Notes: generated from the sequence alone by a model not told the origin. Positions 1-7,682 are shown, counted from the first letter of the stretch. The stretch: DNA of 64,000 nt from Saccharofermentans sp. (GCA_024692235.1 JAILMW010000025.1:1-64000); one strand, 5' to 3'. Translations and numbers: made by a program.

Positions 1-166
1 TGAAGTATTTGAAGAGAGAGGCATTATTAAAGGCACAGAGCAGACCAAGTTGGACAACGCTCTCCGCATGATCGCAGATGGCGAACTTACACTTGAGAAG
101 ATCGCATCCTACACCGATCTCCCACTTGAGAAAGTACAGGAGCTGGCAGCAGGTAAGTCTGCATAA
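1..166 (+). CDS. C-terminal end of Rpn/PD-(D/E)XK nuclease-transposase family protein (partial)
   Basis: Only the last 54 codons lie in the window; the frame is open from base 2 to the TAA at 164-166. The readable tail (EERGIIKGTEQTKLDNALRM, then a helix ending LPLEKVQELAAG) matches the C-terminal signature of Rpn recombination-promoting nucleases / PD-(D/E)XK putative transposases, where a charged linker is followed by a short helix-turn-helix-like LEKIA..T.L.LE.V..L segment. The catalytic domain is outside the window, so activity cannot be judged. A strong terminator follows directly. Other proteins share this short tail, so the family call is an inference from the end only. Confidence 0.55.
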   Translation, partial: EVFEERGIIKGTEQTKLDNALRMIADGELTLEKIASYTDLPLEKVQELAAGKSA

Positions 167-193
167 GAAGTAAGTAGCAAGCTGATAAGAACA

Positions 194-225
194 ACAAGCG
201 AGGTTTCAAACCTCGCTTGTTTGTT
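194..225 (+). terminator. Rho-independent terminator
   Basis: A perfect 13-bp inverted repeat (ACAAGCGAGGTTT at 194-206, its complement at 208-220) is followed by TTGTT. It closes the transcript of the upstream partial gene. Confidence 0.75.
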
Positions 226-284
226 AGAATGAACCTCCATCCTGAAAATGGTATAATACCATCAGGAATAAGGAAGTGATTCTT

Positions 285-890
285 ATGAAGAGATCGACCC
301 AAATCTTAGTCATCGTACATATCGCTACAGCATCGATAATATTTCTTATCGCTCTGATTCTCCTGTCCAGGTTCCTTCTGTCTACAACGCCTGAAGGAAA
401 TGTCCTGACGGATGAATTCCTGATTCAAGATTGTTCGAGAAGCTTCCTTAGAATTCATGCCCTCTGTTGTCTTGGCGCTGCAGCGGTCCTGATAACAGGT
501 GCAGGATTATCAGTTTTATTGAATGGCTATAGGAGCTACGATCTTCCTACATGCGGCCTTCCGTAGCGTATATTGGCGATAGTCCTGACATTTGGTGCCG
601 CGGCTCTTCTCGTGATATATCCGATACATGGCGCCACGAGTGTCTTTAAGTATTCTCCCGTCGTCACCGAGATACCAATCAAGGACAAGTACTATACCGT
701 AGATTACGATGCCGATGACGATCCGCACTACACATATTACATCGTACAAGGTAGCGGCAGTACAAACGTAGCCAGCCAGAGAATGTACGATGCGGCAGAA
801 CCCGGATACTCAGTCTATACCGCTTCCTTCGACGGCGAGATCCTGGGAGTCTATAGCGGAAGGACTTACCGCCTGCCGTCATCCTCTTAA
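285..890 (+). pseudogene. Small membrane protein gene interrupted by an in-frame TAG
   Basis: ATG 285 (after AGGAAG at 271-276) opens a frame that runs to 890 and is broken only by TAG at 564-566. Before the stop there are two membrane segments (about residues 5-28 and 63-82); directly after it the same frame continues with a third (ILAIVLTFGAAALLVIYP) and a soluble acidic tail rich in Asp and Tyr. The continuity of hydropathy across the TAG shows one original protein of about 201 residues, now ending after 93. TAG ends other genes here (for example at 2874 and 5869), so it is a real stop. I do not recognise the family. A sequencing error or a recent nonsense mutation would both explain it. 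Confidence 0.6.
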
Positions 891-932
891 CGTGTTATAC
901 TGATTCTTGGAACAAGATAAAGAGGTGACAAC

Positions 933-1583
933 ATGTCCAAGAAGAATCCTTATACATTTAAGCTCAATAAGACAACTATCCTGATCCTCGCTGGATTTGC
1001 CCTTGAGGTCATCGCAGGAATCGTAAAGCTCCCTAACACATATATACGTAACGGCCTCATAATCCTGGGCGTGGCACTTATCTTTATAAGCATTCTGGAA
1101 GTAAGAAAGAACAGCCCCTTCGTAGAAGCTAAGGAATCCGAGATCGCAGACGATATAGGCTTTGACTTTAACGGCCACTATAGGGACTATAAGAATGTCC
1201 TCTCTAATAAGGAAGGATCCATTAAGTACTCCACCTGGAAGGACGGCATTCTTAAGAAGTACAACCGCTACGGACAGACAGAACCCAAGAAGAAACAGAT
1301 AACTGAGGACATCCGCTTTTACCTCAAAGAGAGCAGGCGCAAGGCTGAGGAGAAGAGTGACACCGTCAAGTCCATAATGGTGCCCGCAGAGTTCGGTATC
1401 GTGGCATCCGTATACGAGCTCGATATCGGTCCCATAACCGACGAGATGGCACTTATCGTGGTAATGGTAATGACCGCAGCCTTAGTCATCCTCTGCGGCG
1501 TAGAGATAGGCCAGTGCAACAAGATAAGAAAGTTCATTGACGACTTTGCTGAAGTATTAGATATCCCCCTGAGAAATGTGTAA
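933..1583 (+). CDS. Membrane protein of unknown function
   Basis: A 216-residue protein with two N-terminal membrane segments (about 15-31 and 38-56), a charged cytoplasm-like middle (60-160, Lys/Glu rich, including YLKESRRKAEEK) and a third membrane segment near 168-190. The Shine-Dalgarno AGAGGTGA precedes ATG 933 at good spacing. I do not recognise the family. It ends 3 bases before the macro-domain gene and is probably co-transcribed with it; the two need not share a role. Confidence 0.7.
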   Translation: MSKKNPYTFKLNKTTILILAGFALEVIAGIVKLPNTYIRNGLIILGVALIFISILEVRKNSPFVEAKESEIADDIGFDFNGHYRDYKNVLSNKEGSIKYSTWKDGILKKYNRYGQTEPKKKQITEDIRFYLKESRRKAEEKSDTVKSIMVPAEFGIVASVYELDIGPITDEMALIVVMVMTAALVILCGVEIGQCNKIRKFIDDFAEVLDIPLRNV

Positions 1584-1586
1584 GCC

Positions 1587-2093
1587 ATGAGGACCATTAA
1601 AGGCGACATAACCAAAGTAACCGACGTACAGGCAATAGTAAATGCAGCTAACGAGAGCCTCTTGGGTGGCAGCGGAGTAGACGGAGCCATCCACTATGCA
1701 GCAGGCCCGTGCCTTCTTGCAGAGTGCAGGACCTTAGGCGGATGCCGCATGGGCGAAGCTAAGGTCACAGGAGCATACGATCTTCCTTGTGAATACATAA
1801 TCCACACGGTAGGACCCAGGTGGCACGGAGGAAACGGAAGCGAAGAAGAAACCCTTCGAAACTGCTACATCAATTCCCTGGAAGTCGCAAGAAAGAGCAG
1901 GATCCGCACCATAGCATTCCCTTCTATCTCCACAGGAGCCTTCGGCTATCCGGCAAAAGAAGCTGCACTTGTAGCGGTAAAAGCTGTGCAAGACTACACC
2001 TCACAACATCCTGAGACCTTCGACGACATCGTATGGGTACTCTTCGATAACCAGACCAAGAGCTACTACGATAGAGCCATAGAAGGAAGATAA
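1587..2093 (+). CDS. Macro-domain ADP-ribose hydrolase (O-acetyl-ADP-ribose deacetylase type)
   Basis: 168 residues spanning a whole macro domain. The YmdB-like features are all visible: the GDIT start (residues 5-9), [19 protein letters not shown] with the ADP-ribose binding Asn and Gly-rich loop, the IIHTVGPRW strand, and the [12 protein letters not shown] loop that holds the distal ribose/phosphate. Proteins of this class remove acetyl from O-acetyl-ADP-ribose or ADP-ribose from proteins or nucleic acids in the cytoplasm. It starts 3 bases after the upstream gene, so translation may be coupled. Substrate cannot be told from sequence. Confidence 0.93.
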   Translation: MRTIKGDITKVTDVQAIVNAANESLLGGSGVDGAIHYAAGPCLLAECRTLGGCRMGEAKVTGAYDLPCEYIIHTVGPRWHGGNGSEEETLRNCYINSLEVARKSRIRTIAFPSISTGAFGYPAKEAALVAVKAVQDYTSQHPETFDDIVWVLFDNQTKSYYDRAIEGR

Positions 2094-2125
2094 ACAAGAA
2101 TCAATATTGGAAACCGGATGCAACC

Positions 2126-2177
2126 TCTCCTTATCCGTTACGTCTTGTAAAGTGCAGACGATAAACGAATAAGGAGA
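2126..2177 (+). promoter_or_regulatory. Structured leader that pairs with the Shine-Dalgarno site of the 22-codon ORF
   Basis: TCTCCTTAT (2126-2134) is exactly complementary to ATAAGGAGA (2169-2177), which is the Shine-Dalgarno of the ATG at 2183. Inside, CGTT 2136-2139 pairs with AACG 2164-2167 and CGTCT 2141-2145 with AGACG 2156-2160, leaving a 10-base loop. A stem of about 18 pairs would hide the ribosome site completely. This is the layout of a translational on/off switch (thermosensor, ligand sensor or trans-RNA target), but no known riboswitch class is recognised. It needs a promoter upstream of 2126, which I did not find. Confidence 0.5.
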
Positions 2178-2182
2178 TTTTT

Positions 2183-2251
2183 ATGAACAAGATCAAGACA
2201 TTAACAGCAACAGCACTTGGGAATTCCCAAGACCTTTTTCTATTTGAATGA
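2183..2251 (+). CDS. 22-codon ORF after the structured leader; truncated gene start or leader peptide
   Basis: ATG 2183 follows a strong AAGGAG at 6-base spacing and reads MNKIKTLTATALGNSQDLF and so on to TGA at 2249-2251. The first 12 residues look like the start of a signal peptide, but the frame runs straight into an intrinsic terminator at 2216-2239. Either most of a secreted-protein gene was deleted so that its start now abuts its terminator, or this is a genuine short peptide. The deletion reading is simpler and fits the other decayed genes nearby. Confidence 0.35.
   Translation: MNKIKTLTATALGNSQDLFLFE
2216..2239 (+). terminator. Rho-independent terminator inside the 22-codon ORF
   Basis: CTTGGG-AATT-CCCAAG (2216-2231) followed by ACCTTTTT. 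It lies between the structured leader and the methyltransferase promoter and insulates the two. Confidence 0.65.
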
Positions 2252-2270
2252 AACGTACTTGTTTTATAAT
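2243..2270 (+). promoter_or_regulatory. Probable sigma-A promoter of the methyltransferase-HNH operon
   Basis: TTTGAA (2243-2248) and a perfect TATAAT (2265-2270) spaced 16 bases, 20 bases before the methyltransferase start. The preceding terminator makes an independent promoter here expected. Confidence 0.45.
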
Positions 2271-2289
2271 AATGATGTGAGGTACTCCT

Positions 2290-2874
2290 ATGTCTGATAC
2301 GCTCGGTTACTATAATGACAACGCAGACCAGTTCTTCGCTTCAACTATAGAAGCTGATATAAGTGAGCTTAGAATCAGACTTACACGGTATCTTAAACAA
2401 GGTGATTACATTCTCGATCTCGGATGTGGTAGTGGAAGAGATACCAAGGTGTTCATTGATCAAGGGTTCAGAGTAGATGCTATAGATGGTAGTGAAGAGC
2501 TTTGCAAGAAAGCATCTGAGTATACAGGAATTCAGGTTAAGCATCAGTACTTCCAAGATATAAACGAAGAAGATAAGTACAACGGAGTTTGGGCTTGCGC
2601 ATCTCTTCTGCACGTTGAGTACAACGATCTTCTGGATGTATTCTCCAAGGTTTATACAGCACTTAAGACTAATGGAATCTTCTATATGTCATTCAAGCTT
2701 GGTGATAGTGATGTGATCAGAGAAGACAGACACTTTACTGATATGAATGATGAACGCTTCGATGCGTTAAATGTTCAGACTATAGGATTTGAAGAAATCG
2801 ACAGATGGCAGACCTTGGATGTAAGACCTGACAGGAATGTCGAATGGTTTAATGTGACACTGAAGAAGGTATAG
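2290..2874 (+). CDS. Class I SAM-dependent methyltransferase
   Basis: 194 residues with the Rossmann-fold SAM motif I ILDLGCGSGRDTK (about 41-53), an acidic residue ending strand 2 (VDAIDGS), and the later ASLLHVEYNDLLDVFSKV region typical of small-molecule or ubiquinone-type methyltransferases (Methyltransf_11/25 type). The acceptor is not predictable; there is no DNA-methylase DPPY motif, so it is probably not a restriction-modification DNA methylase. The HNH gene starts 7 bases later, so the two form an operon. A decayed second copy of this gene lies at 7072-7260, showing the family has duplicated locally. Confidence 0.88.
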   Translation: MSDTLGYYNDNADQFFASTIEADISELRIRLTRYLKQGDYILDLGCGSGRDTKVFIDQGFRVDAIDGSEELCKKASEYTGIQVKHQYFQDINEEDKYNGVWACASLLHVEYNDLLDVFSKVYTALKTNGIFYMSFKLGDSDVIREDRHFTDMNDERFDALNVQTIGFEEIDRWQTLDVRPDRNVEWFNVTLKKV

Positions 2875-2881
2875 TGAAGAT

Positions 2882-3877
2882 ATGGCCGGCTACGATCTTA
2901 AGGATGGAAAGTACGAAGAACGTCATGCATCAGATGACGAACTCTGGTCTGCCTTAAGTGTAGTCTTCACATCTAAGTCTGTTAACGATACCAGTTATAA
3001 GTTCGGATTCCTTAAAGCCATAATCGATAATCTCTATAACGTAGATGAGAGCCTTAAACTCAACTTCGATCAGTTATTCTCCAAATTCGGTGAGATATAT
3101 TGGAACCTTGTTCTGAAGTATGGTCTCAGGCAGAAGAGTCCTACAAAGGATAACAGGGAGACTTCTCTTGAGAGGATACTTCATGCTACTGTTGAGAAGT
3201 ATCAGATAACGGAGCCGATTCCTTATGAGAGTCTTACACCACCCATGATGATCGACATCTCTCACAGGATAAAAGTGAAGTGTAAAGAGAACGTAGTCGG
3301 TGCACTCTTTGCTGATACCAGAAAGCTCTTCTATTCGTTCAACAAGAAAGAGGAATGGTTACAGATCAATCCGGAGATGTATACGTTTATCTGTAAGCAC
3401 AAGGTGTTGATAGAGAAGCTCAACTACTACGAGTGGGCCAAGTTCCTCGAGAAAGTAAACGAAGAAGACGTAACAACAAAGATTCTCAATAAGATTGATG
3501 AGAGTTCGAAGAGGAATAACCTCTCTGTCTATAGGAAGATACTCTATGATGAATTTGAGAGCAGAACATGCTTCTACTGTGGCAAGCAACTTAAACCTGA
3601 TGATATCCACGTGGATCACTTTATTCCGTGGTCGTTCATCAAGGATGATAATCTCTGGAACCTTGTCCTATCCTGTCCTAAGTGTAATCTCAACAAGAAG
3701 GATAAACTCCCTAATATAGACTTTCTTACACGAATTGTAGACCGCAACAAAACACTGTTGATAGATGTTCACAAACCCGAGATGAAGAACTATCAGCCCA
3801 AGAAGCTGATAAGGATCTATGACTGGGCTAGAGTTAACGGGTATAGTGAGGGTTGGAGTCCTAGGCTAAGGGCATAA
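2882..3877 (+). CDS. HNH endonuclease domain protein
   Basis: 331 residues. The C-terminal 110 carry a Zn-bound HNH fold: CFYCGKQL (about 224-231), the catalytic IHVDHFIPWSF, and LSCPKCNLNKKDKLP, giving the CxxC...HxH...CxxC arrangement. The N-terminal 200 residues (ASDDELWSALSVVF... KYGLRQK) are helical and probably a specificity or partner-binding region. Proteins of this build are common in mobile and anti-phage loci as stand-alone DNA or RNA nucleases. It is co-transcribed with the methyltransferase and runs tail to tail, 3 bases apart, into the metallo-hydrolase gene. The target is unknown. Confidence 0.85.
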   Translation: MAGYDLKDGKYEERHASDDELWSALSVVFTSKSVNDTSYKFGFLKAIIDNLYNVDESLKLNFDQLFSKFGEIYWNLVLKYGLRQKSPTKDNRETSLERILHATVEKYQITEPIPYESLTPPMMIDISHRIKVKCKENVVGALFADTRKLFYSFNKKEEWLQINPEMYTFICKHKVLIEKLNYYEWAKFLEKVNEEDVTTKILNKIDESSKRNNLSVYRKILYDEFESRTCFYCGKQLKPDDIHVDHFIPWSFIKDDNLWNLVLSCPKCNLNKKDKLPNIDFLTRIVDRNKTLLIDVHKPEMKNYQPKKLIRIYDWARVNGYSEGWSPRLRA

Positions 3878-3880
3878 ATT

Positions 3881-5155
3881 CTAAATGTCGATGTAAATAT
3901 CCCCCTCGCGATCAGTTCGTCTTAAATGGTAGTGCTCATGGCTATAGTCTTTAATTGTTTGAGAAAATGGATGTCCATAACTGTTACTTCCTACTGATAG
4001 TACAGCTGAGTCCTTGCTTGTGATGTTGGGGTTGCTTGGATTACAACTAAGTGCTCCGTGATGAGGTATTACAATATTCAGAGGCCTGTACTTAGCGCAT
4101 ATTTGATTTGCTAGGGTAGGATTCCATTCTGTATGATCTCCCGTAAGAAGCGCATGTTCCAGATGACCTTCGCAATATAAGAGTATTCCAGACCTGTTCT
4201 TACTCGCATAATTCTTTCCAATGAAGAGCTTTGTGTTACCAATATACCCTATGTGGAGTATAGCGTTCTTCCCGCGGATTTTGGGAGGGAATATAGCTAT
4301 AATATTTTTGCAGTTTTTAGCAATCCTATTAAGCACTTGCTGAGCAGTTAAGCCGAATGCTTTTGCAGGAAAGATTATACACTGTAAGCTCTTGAGAAAA
4401 TCATCTGATACATGACATAGTTGAATATAATGATCAATATCCCAGTGGCTTATCACCAAAGAAGTATATTTATTTCTTAGCGGCGGCGTGATGTGATCAA
4501 TCAGTTGGATTATCCTATTTGTAGTGTAATAGGAGGATGCTCCCATATCGTAGATAAGGGCGGTATGATCAGATACAATACAGTTGGAATTTCCTTGACC
4601 GACATCCCAAACTATTAGCTGTCTTCTTGACTCATAAGGATCGTCTTTGATACGTCCTAATTCTTCAGATAATATTAGTTGTTGATCTTCGTTTTGAATC
4701 TCGTCCCAGTAATTATGTATAAATGAGTCCTGCAAAAAATCAAAACCATACAGTTCTGCAGAATTCCAATATATAATATCGCATAGGGCCTCATTGTCGA
4801 TTATCTCTTCAAGAGCCTTTCCGTTAACTATGTTCCAAACTACAGTGCAAGAACGTTCATTTCTTCTACTTGCGGTAGAATTATCGACTGTATTTACTAC
4901 TTGAAAGAATAATCCCAATTCGATGGAGATTACGATACCTTCTCTTGCCCTTTTGGGAGAGCAATCATTAGCGAGGATCATGGTAGGCCTATAAGTTATT
5001 TCTTCGTTATTTGTATGGAATGATATATCCATAGCCTCTAAGAATGCCTGATATTCTTTTTCGTTAACAAAATCGAATAAGATTTCTTCTCTTCTGCTAT
5101 TGTATTTTTCAATGTAGAGGTGGATGTGATCTGGTCTTGATACCTTCTGTGGCAC
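3881..5155 (-). CDS. ComEC/Rec2-like metallo-beta-lactamase-fold hydrolase with N-terminal extension
   Basis: About 424 residues. From about residue 185 the protein is a metallo-beta-lactamase fold of the ComEC/Rec2 type: VWDVGQGNSNCIV, the metal motif SHWDIDHY (HxDxDH), LLTGDHTEWNP and VIPHHGALSCNPSN supply the zinc ligands. The first 180 residues are not recognised and contain no membrane segment, so it is a soluble cytoplasmic protein, unlike true ComEC. The open frame reaches ATG 5170, but the only Shine-Dalgarno (GGAGGAG) lies inside that extension and points to GTG 5155. Such stand-alone MBL proteins often cut nucleic acid or nucleotides and occur in defence islands; that role is only inferred. 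Confidence 0.8.
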   Translation of the reverse strand: MPQKVSRPDHIHLYIEKYNSRREEILFDFVNEKEYQAFLEAMDISFHTNNEEITYRPTMILANDCSPKRAREGIVISIELGLFFQVVNTVDNSTASRRNERSCTVVWNIVNGKALEEIIDNEALCDIIYWNSAELYGFDFLQDSFIHNYWDEIQNEDQQLILSEELGRIKDDPYESRRQLIVWDVGQGNSNCIVSDHTALIYDMGASSYYTTNRIIQLIDHITPPLRNKYTSLVISHWDIDHYIQLCHVSDDFLKSLQCIIFPAKAFGLTAQQVLNRIAKNCKNIIAIFPPKIRGKNAILHIGYIGNTKLFIGKNYASKNRSGILLYCEGHLEHALLTGDHTEWNPTLANQICAKYRPLNIVIPHHGALSCNPSNPNITSKDSAVLSVGSNSYGHPFSQTIKDYSHEHYHLRRTDREGDIYIDI

Positions 5156-5380
5156 GGATAACTCCTCCATTCGAACAGGCTAATTCAATTGAATGTCAAG
5201 AATTCTATGTTCATTGTTGTTTTAGAAACTGTAGTTTCATCTTTGTTTACAAAGAGTTCTTTCTAGTAACCCTTCTTCCGCACAAGATTATATAATATTC
5301 CGCGTGCAAGAGGAATATCGATCGGATGGGAGAATGTTATGGGATATAATCTTATTGAATAAGGTTCGGAGGTATATTCC

Positions 5381-5869
5381 ATGGTCATATCAGAAGCAGG
5401 CAAAAGAGTTTCCAAGATAGATACATATCTTAACTGTGCGGAAGTGTTCGCTTACAGGAGCACATGTATCAAGAGAAAATACGGTGCAGTGATAGTTAAG
5501 GACGATGCAGTCATCTCCACGGGTTATAACGGATCTCCAAGGGACGAAGATAACTGTTGCGATGTGGGTACATGCCCAAGGATCAATAAGGGACTCCACC
5601 AGGGTCAGGGTTACGATATGTGCCGCGCGATACATGCCGAAGCGAATGCGCTCCTTAACTGCTCAAGAGAACAGACACTTGATGCGGATCTCTACCTTAC
5701 AGGCCTTGATCCCGTAGACAACAAGATACACAGAGCAAAGCCGTGTCCTTTGTGCGCCAGGATGATAATACAGGCGGGAATAAAGAATGTCTACTTAAGA
5801 GTGGGTCCCGGAGAGAACGAATATATCAAGATGTCTCCCAAGGATCTAACTTGGTTTGTTGAAGGATAG
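5381..5869 (+). CDS. dCMP deaminase family protein (ComEB-like)
   Basis: 162 residues of the zinc cytidine/deoxycytidylate deaminase fold. CIKRKYGAVIVKDDAVISTGYNG is the typical dCMP deaminase start, HAEANALL gives the zinc His and catalytic Glu, and KPCPLCARMIIQAG gives the two zinc cysteines. An extra cysteine-rich loop (NCCDVGTCPR) matches the second zinc site seen in dCMP deaminases. The enzyme converts dCMP to dUMP for dTTP synthesis. GTTCGGAGG precedes the ATG. It is monocistronic as far as can be seen. Confidence 0.93.
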   Translation: MVISEAGKRVSKIDTYLNCAEVFAYRSTCIKRKYGAVIVKDDAVISTGYNGSPRDEDNCCDVGTCPRINKGLHQGQGYDMCRAIHAEANALLNCSREQTLDADLYLTGLDPVDNKIHRAKPCPLCARMIIQAGIKNVYLRVGPGENEYIKMSPKDLTWFVEG

Positions 5870-6179
5870 TATTATATCTTTCCCGATGCTAGTCCGTGCC
5901 TGTCAGTACCGTTATAAGTAAATATATAGTCTTCTTTTGAATTAGTCATATTCAGTCTCTTTGCAGTGTGAAATTGCAATATATGTAGTATATTGCTATC
6001 TTTATCCTTTCGAAAACGCACTTTCGCTTAACAGTCGTTAACTGATTGTGACAACGACTTCACGGTTCTTAAAAGTCTATTCACAGAACCCCAATATATG
6101 GTTCTTAATTCCCGAAATTCCAATGATATAATCATTCCTGTTGTGACATGGAAGTCATTAAACAAGGGAGGATAAAGAA
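5870..6179. other. 310-bp gene-free stretch with several inverted repeats
   Basis: No supported ORF. It holds a perfect hairpin GCAATATA/TATATTGC (5976-5996), a 7-bp inverted repeat AGTCGTT/AACGACT (6033-6059), a hairpin AGAACC/GGTTCT (6085-6105) and a direct repeat of GGTTCTTAA at 6064 and 6100. A TATAAT at 6127-6132 probably serves the next gene; no good -35 is seen, so the repeats just upstream could be activator sites. Confidence 0.45.
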
Positions 6180-6680
6180 ATGATCACAGACATTTTTGAG
6201 TACAGAAAGCACAAGGGAACACCTGACGATATCCGCTTCAGGAAGGCAACTGAGGAAGAGTCCGAGAGATGCCGCAAGGCAGAGACGCTTAAGGGTATGT
6301 CGATCCCCGGAGCTGTTGTCATGGTTATCATCAGCATTATTTTTGCTATATATATTTGCACAAGCTTCGGTGAACTTCCGTACATAATAGTATCGGCGGT
6401 ATTTATTATAGTTGCTGTCGGAGGTCTTATCTTCAGGGTTTGCGATTACAAGAAAAGCGAGACATATGAGATCGCAGAAGGAAAGACTGTCATGGTTATG
6501 CATACCAATAAGCGTAAATATGCAGCAGTATGGTGCGAGGCAGATGAAGTATATCTTCCCAAGCTTCGTTTCCTTTCGATCACACATCTTTATACAGATA
6601 CACCTCTGTACATCGTAAAGGGAAACAGAGGAGAAGGTAAGAAGCCTCATTACTTCGTAATAGCTGCTCCGCTTAATTAA
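6180..6680 (+). CDS. Membrane protein of unknown function
   Basis: 166 residues. A charged N-terminal segment (1-40) is followed by two membrane helices (about 43-62 and 66-87) and a C-terminal soluble domain of about 75 residues. I do not recognise the family. AGGGAGGATAAAG precedes the ATG. It appears to be a single-gene unit: a candidate -10 upstream and a strong terminator 33 bases after the stop. Confidence 0.7.
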   Translation: MITDIFEYRKHKGTPDDIRFRKATEEESERCRKAETLKGMSIPGAVVMVIISIIFAIYICTSFGELPYIIVSAVFIIVAVGGLIFRVCDYKKSETYEIAEGKTVMVMHTNKRKYAAVWCEADEVYLPKLRFLSITHLYTDTPLYIVKGNRGEGKKPHYFVIAAPLN

Positions 6681-6712
6681 GTATGAATAAAGAAGAAGGA
6701 AGGGAATAAGGG

Positions 6713-6746
6713 AAAAGAGATGCGAGAGATCGCATCTCTTTTTTGC
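6713..6746 (+). terminator. Rho-independent terminator
   Basis: A perfect 13-bp stem AAAAGAGATGCGA / TCGCATCTCTTTT (6713-6725, 6730-6742) with a GAGA tetraloop and a run of T. One of the strongest terminators in the window. Confidence 0.85.
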
Positions 6747-6805
6747 TGTATATTTAATTGACCACAAGAAGATAAAGGGACTGCCAGAGCTCCGGAAGAG
6801 AATGA

Positions 6806-7057
6806 AAGGGATCCTTTTCGACAGAACATAGGCGTGACCCGATAAATGACCCGATAAATGACCCGATAAAATTGGAAGACAGGGAGAGTGCTATATTGAA
6901 TTTGCTTAAGAGTGAACCGGGTCTTACTCGAGCTCAGATGGGTGAGAAGATCGGTTGTTCCGAAGCAACGATAAAGAGAACTCTTCAGAATATGATAAAG
7001 AAAAACCTGATAAGGCGAATCGGTCCAAATAAGAATGGTGAATGGATCATAATGTAG
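6806..7057 (+). pseudogene. C-terminal remnant of an AlbA_2-type (COG2865) transcriptional regulator
   Basis: In one frame the sequence reads DPINDPINDPIK, from a 12-bp DNA repeat, then a winged helix (EDRESAILNLLKSEPG to the end). Threefold D-P-I-N linkers before a C-terminal winged helix are characteristic of AlbA_2 / putative DNA-binding-domain proteins of about 400-500 residues. The frame closes upstream at TGA 6803, and there is no AlbA_2 domain, so only the tail survives. A TTG at 6872 could start a 61-residue wHTH protein, but no Shine-Dalgarno supports it. Confidence 0.55.
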
Positions 7058-7071
7058 GTTCTGAGGTTAGA

Positions 7072-7260
7072 ATGATGTCGGATTCATTGTCTTACTACAA
7101 TGCAAATGCGGATTCTTTCTTTGTCTCCACTATCGAAGCAGATGTCAGAGACCTTTGATCCCGTTTCCTCGCTTATCTCTCATCCGATGCTCTTAATATA
7201 TCTGATCTCGGCTTTGATCTGATGGATAAATGGGAGACAAGGGGAACAGCAGGGAGCGTT
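7072..7260 (+). pseudogene. Internally deleted second copy of the class I methyltransferase
   Basis: Translation from 7072 gives MSDSLSYYNANADSFFVSTI, nearly the same as the start of the methyltransferase at 2290 (MSDTLGYYNDNADQFFASTI). TGA at 7156 interrupts it; the frame then gives RFLAYLSSDALNISDLGF, matching the RLTRYL...ILDLG region, and jumps straight to GFDLMDKWETRG, matching the C-terminal GFEEIDRWQTLD. So the gene lost most of its core, including motif I, and gained a stop. It marks an old tandem or dispersed duplication about 4.8 kb from its intact relative. Confidence 0.7.
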
Positions 7261-7360
7261 TTTGTGCTATATTGTCTAAGAATATGCGTCCTGTTTATGA
7301 TTCCGCCAGACGACAGGGGTATAGCATTTGGAACGCCGTTTGATCGGTGAAGGAGTTAAT

Positions 7361-7681
7361 ATGAACCAACAGACCAAAGACCGTATAAGAAAATTCGCAG
7401 ACGATCGTGACTGGGATCAGTTCCATACACCATCTAATCTTACGAAGTCGCTTGTTATAGAAGCGGCTGAACTTCTGGAGTGCTTTCAGTGGGATAATGA
7501 GAACTATGATCTTCAGCATGTTAAGGAAGAGCTTGCAGATGTTATCGTGTATGCGCAGCATCTTCTTGATAAGTTGGGTCTTGATGAAGATGAGATCATT
7601 AACATGAAGATGGATCAGAATGAGTCTAAGTACCCGGTAGAGAAAGCAAAGGGTAACAACCTTAAGTATGACGAACTGTAA
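7361..7681 (+). CDS. MazG-like nucleotide pyrophosphohydrolase
   Basis: 106 residues, the size of single-domain MazG-like (RS21-C6/dCTPase, COG1694-type) enzymes. The metal-binding motif EAAELLECFQW ... EELADVIVYAQHLLDKLG gives the ExxE and ExxD pairs that hold Mg2+. These all-alpha enzymes hydrolyse (d)NTPs to monophosphates and are thought to clear damaged or excess nucleotides. ATG 7361 has AGGAG at 7351; an upstream in-frame start is less likely. The next gene begins immediately after the stop, so they form an operon. Confidence 0.85.
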   Translation: MNQQTKDRIRKFADDRDWDQFHTPSNLTKSLVIEAAELLECFQWDNENYDLQHVKEELADVIVYAQHLLDKLGLDEDEIINMKMDQNESKYPVEKAKGNNLKYDEL

Positions 7682-7682
7682 T

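Noticed and set aside
564..566. Recoding of TAG as an amino acid
   Set aside because: TAG is the normal stop of the methyltransferase at 2874 and the dCMP deaminase at 5869, and no pyrrolysine genes are visible.
2290..3877. Classical restriction-modification pair
   Set aside because: The methyltransferase has a small-molecule type SAM motif and no DNA-methylase catalytic motif (DPPY/NPPY or PC), so host DNA protection is not supported.
5171..5380. Promoter TTGACA on the minus strand before the MBL gene
   Set aside because: A TTGACA is present near 5200 but no acceptable -10 lies at the right distance, so it was not listed.
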